Source: JBOHRE01 sp050732635 (GTDB lineage Bacteria > Gemmatimonadota > Gemmatimonadetes > Longimicrobiales > RSA9). Taken from it: 24,078 bases of DNA. A program made the position numbers and the translations under genes. How positions within the stretch are numbered: position 1 is the stretch's first letter; the number at the start of each line of letters is the position of its first letter. Where the stretch lies: contig JBOHRE010000053.1 of NCBI GenBank assembly GCA_050732635.1, forward strand, positions 1 to 24,078. The letters run 5' to 3'. Positions 15,870 to 22,369 of the stretch are shown piece after piece. Below the pieces are notes generated by a model, which was not told the origin of the DNA, did no database searches, and saw only the letters and a list, made by a program, of their open reading frames with translations.

Positions 15870-16610
15870 TCACGTGTACTGCCGGCCGAAGTGGGCACGG
15901 TCGACCGCACTGCAATACTTCGACAGCCGCGTCACGGACAGGCCGAAGCGCTCGACCGTGCGCACCAGCCAGAGCGGCACACGGTTCGTGAACTTCAGCT
16001 CGAGGATCGCCACGCGCGGATCCACGATGTAGCGGCCCGTCTCGAACGGCTGCGCCACATCCAACTCACTTGCCGAGTACTGGACCCGCGTGTCGATCGT
16101 GATCCTGAGATCTGGCTCGAACACGCCGTACAGTGCGCGCCGCTGATAACGCACGGCCATGCGTGGCCGCAGCTGGTGCCGGTAGCAGAGCAACGCCACT
16201 TCCGAGAGCAGCGGGTCCTGCTCGCTCGAGTCCGGCCCACCGTTCAGGCCGTCCGGCGCGAAACGGTGCAGCGCGTCGCACAGCGGCAGCCGCAGCCGGC
16301 GCTTCTGCAGCGTGCGATCGATCCGCTGCTTCACCTCGACCATGACGTCCGGCATGCCCGCATAGCGCCGCAGCCGCAGCTTACGACGGTACTTCAGCCC
16401 CTCCACCTTCTCCCAGAAGAACAGGAACCCCGGCGAGTCCCAGTACACGGAGAACACCGGGTAGCCACGACCCTCGAGGTCGTGCGCGTCCGGCGTCGTA
16501 TACGGCGCGACCGCCGCCACCAGTTCAGGCACCTGGCGGCAGGGTACGAGATACTTGAGCTCGAATCGGTTGACCCGATTCTGCGCTCCCGGGGGCGACG
16601 CAGTTCGCAC
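15870..16610 (-). CDS. VTC-domain polyphosphate polymerase-like protein
   Basis: 246 residues from a GTG at 16610. Upstream in frame there is a stop and no better start, and no strong ribosome binding site is visible. The residues lining the triphosphate tunnel are all recognisable: R15, E17 and K19 (NRFELKY), KLRLR (77-81), VEVK (91-94) with QKRR (102-105), RMAVRYQRRAL (151-161), ILELKF (203-208) and SKY (231-233). These are the basic and acidic strands that in VTC proteins bind ATP, metal and polyphosphate. The protein is shorter than the fungal Vtc4, with no SPX and no membrane domain, so it is presumably cytosolic and recruited to the membrane by DUF4956. The reaction expected from the family is transfer of gamma-phosphate from ATP to build polyphosphate; it could also act as a nucleotide/triphosphate-binding tunnel enzyme. 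Confidence 0.85.
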   Translation of the reverse strand: MRTASPPGAQNRVNRFELKYLVPCRQVPELVAAVAPYTTPDAHDLEGRGYPVFSVYWDSPGFLFFWEKVEGLKYRRKLRLRRYAGMPDVMVEVKQRIDRTLQKRRLRLPLCDALHRFAPDGLNGGPDSSEQDPLLSEVALLCYRHQLRPRMAVRYQRRALYGVFEPDLRITIDTRVQYSASELDVAQPFETGRYIVDPRVAILELKFTNRVPLWLVRTVERFGLSVTRLSKYCSAVDRAHFGRQYT

Positions 16611-16668
16611 GTACCGTTGTGATCGTCTGGGAAGGCGCGCCGCGCTCGCGGCCGCGGCACAGGATCAG

Positions 16669-16683
16669 GCAAGCCAGGTGCCA
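16669..16683 (-). promoter_or_regulatory. Sigma-54-type promoter (-24/-12) for the VTC-CotH operon
   Basis: On the minus strand TGGCAC (16683-16678), 5 bases (CTGGC) and TTGC (16672-16669) match the sigma-54 consensus with correct spacing. The predicted start is about 16658, giving a leader of about 48 bases before the GTG at 16610. A match of 10 fixed bases at exact spacing is expected by chance well under once per window (about 0.05), and it sits in the only intergenic region in front of this operon. RpoN itself was not seen here. Confidence 0.55.
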
Positions 16684-16775
16684 CCCCCCGCCCGGGCACG
16701 ACCCCAGAGTATTTCGCAGAACGACGCCACATTCCGCCTGCCCGGCCAGGTCTGGCAAGGCGGGCCCCGACGGGG

Positions 16776-16793
16776 TGTTGCGGCCACGCAACA
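16776..16793. promoter_or_regulatory. Inverted repeat, candidate activator-binding site
   Basis: TGTTGCG-GCCA-CGCAACA: 7-bp perfect arms with a 4-base spacer, about 93 bases upstream of the -24 element, the distance at which sigma-54 enhancer-binding proteins usually bind. A shorter palindrome, GCCAG-GT-CTGGC, lies at 16745-16756. It could equally be an operator of another regulator. Confidence 0.4.
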
Positions 16794-16826
16794 GACCCGC
16801 GGGATGGGGAGCCGCCGATGCAGCGA

Positions 16827-16850
16827 GGCCCGGCGCATACGCGCCGGGCC
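16827..16850 (-). terminator. Hairpin downstream of the CTPGYWK lipoprotein gene
   Basis: GGCCCGGCGC/GCGCCGGGCC, 10-bp perfect stem with an ATAC loop, starting about 28 bases after the lipoprotein stop. There is no T-tract. The next gene in the same direction (VTC) has its own promoter motif downstream of this hairpin. Confidence 0.65.
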
Positions 16851-16877
16851 CCAGCACAACGGTGCAAGGAAAAGCGC

Positions 16878-17720
16878 CTAGTTCAGCGGGCAGCCGCTTT
16901 CGTTGCGTGCCTCGAAGTCGTTCTTGAGCGCCTCGTAATCCCGGTCCGTGCCCTCGAACGTGGCGTTGAACGCGTTGATCACGTCATTGGCGGACAGTCC
17001 GTAGGCGATCCCCGAGCTGGCGTTCAGCAGCGCTGCGACGGTGTGCCGGCCCAGCGCCTTGAGCCCGCCGCCGCCCTGCTGCAGGACCTCGAGTAGCGTC
17101 ATGCCCGGGAAGGCGTCATCGAAGACGCTGGAGAACTGCTGGCCGGGCGCATAGCCGACCCAGCTGTCGAAGTGGTGCGGCTGCTTCCAGTAGCCGGGCG
17201 TGCAGCCCTGGCCGCTCGGTAGCGGCTCGTTGGCGAAGACGGCGACGGCGCCCTGGAAGCCCACCGTGCTGGCGCTGCCGCCGATGGACTCGGTCACCTC
17301 GTCGGTGCCGGTCAGCACGTAGGATTTCACGGTCGCCGAGCCGGTCTCCACCGCGATCTGCGAGACGAAGTGGCCGGGCGGCACGCGCTCGACGACGCGC
17401 ACCACCATGGTCGGCGTGCCGAAGCCAGGCTCGAGGATGCCCATGGCCGCATACCGGCAGAGGCCATCCTCGACGGTAACGACGCGCTTCCAGGCGCCAT
17501 CCTCGTAGACGTCGAAGTCGGATGTCGGCCCGTTCTTGCACACCTTGAAGAACTCCTCCCGCACAGCCGAAGTCGTCAGCTCGCCGACCTGCAGCGCCGG
17601 ATCTCCGGGCGGTGCGGCGGCGCGCGGTCCTGCGGTATCCACATCATCACAGGCGGCGACCCCCAGGGTCGACAGTACTGTGGCCGCCGCGATCCGGGCG
17701 ATGCGACTCGGGCTGGGCAT
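16878..17720 (-). CDS. Predicted lipoprotein with a CTPGYWK-type domain
   Basis: 280 residues. The ATG at 17720 was chosen because it follows AAGAGG by about 7 bases and begins a clean type II signal peptide: basic N-terminus, hydrophobic core and lipobox VAAC at 21-24. An upstream GTG at 17786 is less likely. The mature protein has two parts. The first holds a KVCKNG (C61) motif and C88, with a beta-strand-rich stretch (TPTMVVRVVERV). The second starts with CTPGYWKQ (C173) and contains SWVGY, LLEVL and a Gly-rich GRHTVAALLNAS stretch. Four cysteines (C61, C88, C173, C277) may form disulphides. The CTPGYWK unit occurs in extracellular proteins of several phyla without known function. The gene is monocistronic and lies between the VTC operon and the flippase operon. 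Confidence 0.75.
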   Translation of the reverse strand: MPSPSRIARIAAATVLSTLGVAACDDVDTAGPRAAAPPGDPALQVGELTTSAVREEFFKVCKNGPTSDFDVYEDGAWKRVVTVEDGLCRYAAMGILEPGFGTPTMVVRVVERVPPGHFVSQIAVETGSATVKSYVLTGTDEVTESIGGSASTVGFQGAVAVFANEPLPSGQGCTPGYWKQPHHFDSWVGYAPGQQFSSVFDDAFPGMTLLEVLQQGGGGLKALGRHTVAALLNASSGIAYGLSANDVINAFNATFEGTDRDYEALKNDFEARNESGCPLN

Positions 17721-17786
17721 GGGCTGGCCTCTTGGGAAAGGTGTAGGCGATTCCGGGCGCACAACGGGCACCGGCCAGCTGTGCAC

Positions 17787-17814
17787 TAATTATTCCTTTT
17801 TCTTGTTTCGCTAA
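17787..17814 (-). promoter_or_regulatory. Candidate sigma-70-like promoter of the lipoprotein gene
   Basis: An AT-rich island, rare in this window. On the minus strand TTAGCG (17814-17809), a 16-base spacer and TAATTA (17792-17787) give a plausible but weak -35/-10 pair about 67 bases ahead of the ATG. Confidence 0.35.
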
Positions 17815-17863
17815 GTTGCAGTCTGGCGCGGGTTTAGCGGCTCGAGTCCGGGAATTTGAGCGC

Positions 17864-17886
17864 CGCATCGAGGCAACAGCGATGCG
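17864..17886 (-). terminator. Hairpin downstream of the flippase operon
   Basis: CGCATCG/CGATGCG, 7-bp perfect stem with a 9-base loop, about 21 bases after the flippase stop (17908). No T-tract follows. It is the only stem in the 121-base gap before the lipoprotein promoter. Confidence 0.4.
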
Positions 17887-17907
17887 CACACGCGACGCGC
17901 AGTCGGC

Positions 17908-19386
17908 TCAGACGCGCAGCGCCGGCAGCGTGCGCCCGCCGAGCTGGATAGCGCCCAGACAAAAGAGCGCGACGAGATAGCTGAAGCCGCCGACCAGCAC
18001 GCCCAGATACAGGCCGACGCCGCTGGCGAGCGCCAGTACGGCGGCCATCGCCGAAGCCGCCAGCAACAGCGGCAGCAGCCGGCGCGGTGAGGCCGGGACG
18101 AAGCCGGCGGCGGCCGCGTAGCGCAGGGCGATGAGCAATCGCACGCCCTCGGTGAAGACGGTGGCGGCGGCGGCGCCGAGCATCCCGTAGCGCGGGATCA
18201 GCAGGATGTTGAGGCCCACGTTGAGCACGGCGGCGACGCCGGTGAGGCGGAACACCTGGGTTTCGCGTCCGGCGGCGAAGAGCGCGGCGACCGGAACGTC
18301 GCGGACCAGCGCCAGCGGGATCGACCAGATCAGAACCTGGAGCGCGATGCCGGAGGGAGCGTAGCCCGCGCCGAAGATGAGTCCGATGATCTGGTGGGCC
18401 AGGAACGCGCCGCCGACCGCGACCGGCAGCACGACGGCGCAGACCTGGGCCATCGCGGTCTGGTAGAGCTCACGCTGCTCGTCGGGGCTGCGGCCGAGGC
18501 GAGTGAGGGTGGGCAGCAGGCTGACGCCGTAGGCCATGCCGAGGTTGGCCAGAAAGCTGATCAGCGCGTAGGCCGCCGCGTAGTAGCCGACCAGCTCCGC
18601 GGTATGGAACAGCCGCAGGAAGATCAGGTCGGAGTTGTAGATCATCAGCCCGAGCAGGCCACTGGACACGATCGGCCAGGCGCGGGGCAGGAGCGGGCCG
18701 ATCACCGCGGCGTCCAGCCGCGGCCGCAGCGGCGGGCGTGGCCTCGGTAGCCAGAGCAGCAGCAGCGCAACGGCCAGCGCATCGCCCGCGAACTGCGCCA
18801 GCGGCACGCGCACGAGATCGTCGGCGCCTCTGACGAAGGCGAAGACGAGCGCGACCATGACGATCTCGCCGGCGGCGCGTGCAACCGCGACCTGCCGGGT
18901 CCGCTCGAATCCGAGGTGGATCCAGCGTACACTGGCCGCCACGGTGAGCAGTGTCAGTCCGTAGGCGGCCAGCACGGTGCCCTCCGGCGGTGGCAGCAGC
19001 CAGGTGCCTGCGGCGGCGAAGCCGAGCGCCAGGAGCGCTGCGATCAGCAGTCGCGCGGTCAGGACCGTGGGCGCACCGCTCAGTGCGCGAGGGCGGTCGT
19101 GTGCGATCTCGCGAATGCCCAGCCCGAGATCGATGCCGCAATCGGCGATGCGCGAGAAGTACAGCGTGACCGCGGCGGCGAAGCCGATCACGCCGTAGGC
19201 GGCGGGCCCGAGCGCGCGTGCGATGTAGAGCGTGGCGGCGAAGGCAATGGCGCGCGCGATCACCTCGCCGGAGCCGAGCGCCGCGAAGTTACGCGCGACG
19301 AGACCGCTGCTCGTCGGCGACGCGGAAGCCAACGCGCTGGTCTCCGCGAGCGGGCTTCCGGGCGCCGCGGTCCGCGGACCGCTCAT
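17908..19386 (-). CDS. Wzx-like polysaccharide flippase (MVF/PST family)
   Basis: 492 residues from the ATG at 19386, 7 bases after the preceding gene. Roughly fourteen hydrophobic segments fill the protein after a polar Ser/Ala-rich N-terminus of about 28 residues. The first helix pattern, RNFAALGSGEVIARAIAFAATLYIARALGPAAYG, is the classic start of O-antigen/teichoic-acid flippases, with LGPAAYG in the loop where these proteins usually have LGxxxyG. Proteins of this family translocate lipid-linked oligosaccharides across the cytoplasmic membrane. It is the last gene of the block that includes two glycosyltransferase genes and an epimerase, consistent with export of the assembled unit. The ribosome binding site is weak, which together with the close spacing suggests coupling. 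Confidence 0.85.
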   Translation of the reverse strand: MSGPRTAAPGSPLAETSALASASPTSSGLVARNFAALGSGEVIARAIAFAATLYIARALGPAAYGVIGFAAAVTLYFSRIADCGIDLGLGIREIAHDRPRALSGAPTVLTARLLIAALLALGFAAAGTWLLPPPEGTVLAAYGLTLLTVAASVRWIHLGFERTRQVAVARAAGEIVMVALVFAFVRGADDLVRVPLAQFAGDALAVALLLLWLPRPRPPLRPRLDAAVIGPLLPRAWPIVSSGLLGLMIYNSDLIFLRLFHTAELVGYYAAAYALISFLANLGMAYGVSLLPTLTRLGRSPDEQRELYQTAMAQVCAVVLPVAVGGAFLAHQIIGLIFGAGYAPSGIALQVLIWSIPLALVRDVPVAALFAAGRETQVFRLTGVAAVLNVGLNILLIPRYGMLGAAAATVFTEGVRLLIALRYAAAAGFVPASPRRLLPLLLAASAMAAVLALASGVGLYLGVLVGGFSYLVALFCLGAIQLGGRTLPALRV

Positions 19387-19393
19387 ACGGCTG

Positions 19394-19708
19394 TCAGCGA
19401 GGGCTCAGCGGCGGGCCGACCAGGCGGTTGTAGACGGCGCCGACCAGCCGGCCCAGACCGTAGCCGAGCACGAACGCGTAGGCGAAGCCGACGAAGGCGC
19501 CGAGGAAGGTGACGCGGTAGCCGGGGAAGTAGGCGGACAGCAGGTTCAGGTGCTGGCCGACGTTGGGCCCGCCCTTGAGGACCAGGATCAGGGTGGCCAG
19601 GAACAGCCCACTACCGAAGAGCAGGCCGAGGGCGATGCCCCAGGCGCGCGCGTTCAGCCGCAGAACCGCGTGCCGCAGCGCCGTCGGCTCAGGCTCGGGT
19701 CGAGACAT
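19394..19708 (-). CDS. Small two- to three-helix membrane protein, paralogue of the next-upstream gene
   Basis: 104 residues from the ATG at 19708, preceded by GAGAGG at about 8 bases. Hydrophobic helices lie at about 22-45 and 67-90. The segment LNLLSAYFPGYRVTFLGAF, followed by AFVLGYGLG, matches the corresponding stretch of the 130-residue neighbour (LTLLDEYFYGYSVSWQGAL, then AFFAGFVAG). It resembles small membrane proteins often labelled 'bacteriophage holin' in genome annotation without experimental support, but nothing phage-related is nearby. Function unknown. It lies between the paralogue and the flippase in the operon. Confidence 0.7.
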   Translation of the reverse strand: MSRPEPEPTALRHAVLRLNARAWGIALGLLFGSGLFLATLILVLKGGPNVGQHLNLLSAYFPGYRVTFLGAFVGFAYAFVLGYGLGRLVGAVYNRLVGPPLSPR

Positions 19709-19720
19709 ACGGACTACCTC

Positions 19721-20113
19721 TCAGATGTGATCCAGAAAATCGCGTGTTGCAGCCAGCTCGGCACGGGTCCGCGTGATGAAGATCGAGGCGGCCACGGCCA
19801 GGTTGCGCGTAAAGGCCAGGAACCAGCCGGCCACGAACCCGGCGAAGAACGCCCACCCCGTACCGATCAGGGCGCCCTGCCAGCTCACGCTGTAGCCGTA
19901 GAAGTACTCGTCGAGCAGCGTCAGGTCGGGGGCCGGCTCGGGTGCCGCGAGCAGGTGAAACGCAGTCAGGCCGAACACCAGCACGGCGGCCGCACTGCCC
20001 ACGGCCAGGCCCAGCGCGCGTTTGTGCAACGGCGCGAAGGCGAGCGCCAGCTCGCGGGTCAGCACCGGCTCCGCGGGGAGCTCTGCCGGGGTCGGCTGCG
20101 GGATCGCGCTCAT
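19721..20113 (-). CDS. Small membrane protein, tandem paralogue
   Basis: 130 residues from the ATG at 20113, 18 bases after the epimerase stop; AAGG stretches upstream could serve as ribosome binding site. A polar N-terminus (about 30 residues) is followed by a helix at about 33-56, the LLDEYFYGYSVSWQGALIG loop and a second helix pair (about 80-105). The C-terminal tail has basic and acidic residues. It shares topology and the YFxGYxV...GAxxG motif with the 104-residue neighbour, so the pair most likely arose by duplication and may form a heteromer. No known function. A role in lipid-linked sugar transport or anchoring of the flippase is only suggested by context. Confidence 0.7.
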   Translation of the reverse strand: MSAIPQPTPAELPAEPVLTRELALAFAPLHKRALGLAVGSAAAVLVFGLTAFHLLAAPEPAPDLTLLDEYFYGYSVSWQGALIGTGWAFFAGFVAGWFLAFTRNLAVAASIFITRTRAELAATRDFLDHI

Positions 20114-20131
20114 GGCCCTTGCATCCTTCGA

Positions 20132-21109
20132 TTAGGCAGCGACCGCCATCTGCGAGCGCTGGTAGGCCACGACATCCTCGATGATGCGTGACAACGGCGT
20201 CGTCGGCCGGAAGCCGATCGCGCGCTCGAGCTTGCTCACATCCGGCACGCGGCGGTGCATGTCCTCGAAGCCGGCCGCGTATGCCTCCTCGTAGGGCACG
20301 TGCACGATGGGCGATGCGCTGCCGGTCGCCGCCAGCACCCGCTCCGCCAGCTCGCGGATCGTGACCTCCTCATCATTGCCGACGTTGAAGACCTGGCCAT
20401 ACGCGGCCGGCGTCTCGAGCAGCCGGCTCACGGCCTCGACCGCGTCGGCGACGTGACCGAAGCAGCGCGACTGCGTGCCAGTGCCGTAGACCGTCAGCGG
20501 CTCGCCGCGCAGCGCCTGACCGACCAGCGTCGGCACCACCATACCATAGCGCCCGGTCTGGCGCGGGCCAACCGTGTTGAAGAAGCGCACGACGACGACC
20601 GGCAGGCCGCGCTCCCCGGCATAGGCCAGTGCGAGCCACTCGTCCAGCGCCTTCGAGCAGGCGTACGCCCAGCGCGAGTGCGTCGTCGCGCCCAGCACGA
20701 TCTCGTCGCCCTCGCTGAAGGGCACCTTCGTGCTCTTGCCGTAGACCTCCGACGTCGAGGCGATCAGCACCGGCCGGTTCTTGCGCGCCACTGCATTGAG
20801 CACGACCTCCGTGCCGTGCACGTTGGTCTCGATCGTGTGCACCGGGCGCTCGACGATGAGGCGAACCCCGACGGCCGCCGCCAGGTGCACGGTCGCGTCG
20901 CAGCGGTCGACCAGCTCGGAGACCAGTGGTGCGTCGGTGACGGAGCCGATCCGGTAATCGAAGCCGGGGCGTCCCATGAGGTGCTCCACGTTCTCGATCG
21001 AGCCCGTGGTCAGGTCGTCCAGGATCAGCACCTTGTGGCCGTGCGCGAGCAGCCGTTCGGCCAGGTGCGAGCCGATAAAGCCGGCGCCGCCCGTGATAAA
21101 CACTTTCAT
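20132..21109 (-). CDS. NAD-dependent sugar epimerase/dehydratase (extended SDR)
   Basis: 325 residues from the ATG at 21109, with AGGAG about 7 bases upstream; the ATG overlaps the GT4 stop (ATGA). The NAD-binding motif GGAGFIGS is at 7-14 (GxxGxxG), HLAAAVG at 75-81, the catalytic Ser/Thr in STSEVYG (118-124) and YACSK (149-153). The RFFNTVGPRQ and YGTGTQSRCFGHVADAV motifs match the UDP-glucuronate decarboxylase/UDP-glucose 4-epimerase/dTDP-glucose 4,6-dehydratase group. The TSEVYG sequence and overall length fit UDP-glucuronate decarboxylase-like enzymes best, but this cannot be distinguished from other members by eye. It provides a nucleotide-sugar for the adjacent glycosyltransferases. 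Confidence 0.85.
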   Translation of the reverse strand: MKVFITGGAGFIGSHLAERLLAHGHKVLILDDLTTGSIENVEHLMGRPGFDYRIGSVTDAPLVSELVDRCDATVHLAAAVGVRLIVERPVHTIETNVHGTEVVLNAVARKNRPVLIASTSEVYGKSTKVPFSEGDEIVLGATTHSRWAYACSKALDEWLALAYAGERGLPVVVVRFFNTVGPRQTGRYGMVVPTLVGQALRGEPLTVYGTGTQSRCFGHVADAVEAVSRLLETPAAYGQVFNVGNDEEVTIRELAERVLAATGSASPIVHVPYEEAYAAGFEDMHRRVPDVSKLERAIGFRPTTPLSRIIEDVVAYQRSQMAVAA

Positions 21110-22368
21110 GCAGCACTCCTCTGGTTCAGGCGCTCGAGCAGGTCCTGCCGGCCGCGGCGCTCTGCCGCCTGGCCGACGAGCTCGAGGTATCGTGGTAGCA
21201 CGGCGCTCTCCGACCACAACCGGTCGAACGCCTGTTGACCCGCCGCGGCGAAACGGTCGCGTTCGGCGGGATCGTTCTGCATACGGGCCATGCCTCGTTC
21301 CAGCTCGTCTGCCGTGCCGAACAACAGACCGCCGCCGGACTGCTCGACGATCTCGGGGAAGGGGCCGATCCGCCGGGCCAGCACCGGCGTGCGTTGGCGG
21401 AACGCCTCGATCAGGATCACGCCGAACGTCTCGAAGCAGACCGACGGCACGATCAGTGCCTCCGCGTGCTGGTAATACTTGCTCAGCTCGTCGGCCGGCA
21501 GCCGTCCCAGGAACCGAACGCCCGCAATGCCCGCTGCCTGCCGGCGCAGCTCGGCCTCGTACTCGCCGGTGCCGGCGATCAGTAGATCCGCCGCGCCGTA
21601 GCGCGCGAACACCGGGATCACGTCGTCCAACCCCTTGATCCGCTCCAGCCGGCCGACGAACAGGAAGTACGGCCGCTCCTGCGGCCGGTCCTGCTGCACG
21701 ACCGGCGCCGGCGAGTCCGGCAGGAAATACGGCAGCACGTCCATGGCACGCGTGAAGCCGAATTCCTCGTGCTTGCGGCGGCTGAATTCGCTCTTCGCGA
21801 TGAAGAGGTCGATGTGGTCGAGGTTCCGCTCGAGGTGCCCGGTATAGCGCCAGGCCTGTGGCGGCCGTTTGTGCCGCAGCACGCAGCGCAGGCATTGCCG
21901 CTCGACACACGGCTCGCGGCCGTGACGCCACAGCACGTGGCTCGGGCAGACCAGCCAGTGCTCGTGTGCCTCGTACACCTTGACCGTATCGCCGCCGTAA
22001 CCCAGCAGCCCGGGCCCGCCGATCAATGACACGTTGTTGAAGTGCAGGATGTCGAAGCGACGCTCGGCCAGCAGTCGTGCGATGCGTGGCGCATTCAGCA
22101 CCGGCCGTCCGAGCTGCTGCACCAATAGCGGCGAGACCACGCCCAGCCCGCTGCGCAGCGCGACGACCTCGACGCCGTCCGCAACCGTGGCGGCGTCCGG
22201 TGGCGCCTCGTCGCTGAGCGAGGCGAACGCGTCGACATCGTGCACGACCGTGACCTCATAGCCGCGCCGGACCAGCGCGCGCGAGAGCCGCTGCACACCG
22301 ATGCCGTCGCCGCCGAAGTTGAACGGCGGATAGAACGTGGTCAGCATGCAGAAGCGCAGCGGCCTCAC
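21106..22368 (-). CDS. Glycosyltransferase family 4, GT-B fold
   Basis: 420 residues from the GTG at 22368, one base after the FAD-oxidoreductase stop. The open frame extends further upstream but only over that gene's 3-prime end. The GT-B donor loop GGDGIGVQRLS is at 19-29, the linker FLFVGRLERIKG at 235-246, and the nucleotide-sugar-binding Glu pair in ETFGVILIE (E313 and E321, EX7E) is intact. A Cys cluster (C141, C154, C159, C162) lies in the N-terminal domain and is likely a metal or structural site shared with part of this family. It is soluble and peripheral. It transfers a sugar to a growing lipid-linked glycan; identity of sugar and acceptor is unknown. Its stop overlaps the epimerase start. 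Confidence 0.85.
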   Translation of the reverse strand: MRPLRFCMLTTFYPPFNFGGDGIGVQRLSRALVRRGYEVTVVHDVDAFASLSDEAPPDAATVADGVEVVALRSGLGVVSPLLVQQLGRPVLNAPRIARLLAERRFDILHFNNVSLIGGPGLLGYGGDTVKVYEAHEHWLVCPSHVLWRHGREPCVERQCLRCVLRHKRPPQAWRYTGHLERNLDHIDLFIAKSEFSRRKHEEFGFTRAMDVLPYFLPDSPAPVVQQDRPQERPYFLFVGRLERIKGLDDVIPVFARYGAADLLIAGTGEYEAELRRQAAGIAGVRFLGRLPADELSKYYQHAEALIVPSVCFETFGVILIEAFRQRTPVLARRIGPFPEIVEQSGGGLLFGTADELERGMARMQNDPAERDRFAAAGQQAFDRLWSESAVLPRYLELVGQAAERRGRQDLLERLNQRSAA

Positions 22369-22369
22369 C

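Noticed and set aside
16827..16850. Hairpin as a recombination attachment site or small RNA
   Set aside because: No integrase or duplicated copy is present; its place 3-prime of the lipoprotein gene fits a terminator.
16525..16857. Minus-strand ORF of about 110 residues across the VTC promoter region
   Set aside because: Pro/Gly/Arg-rich, overlaps the VTC start, the promoter motif and the hairpin; no domain features.
19394..20113. Reading the small membrane pair as a phage holin cassette
   Set aside because: No lysin, portal, capsid, integrase or att site in the window; the context is a polysaccharide operon.
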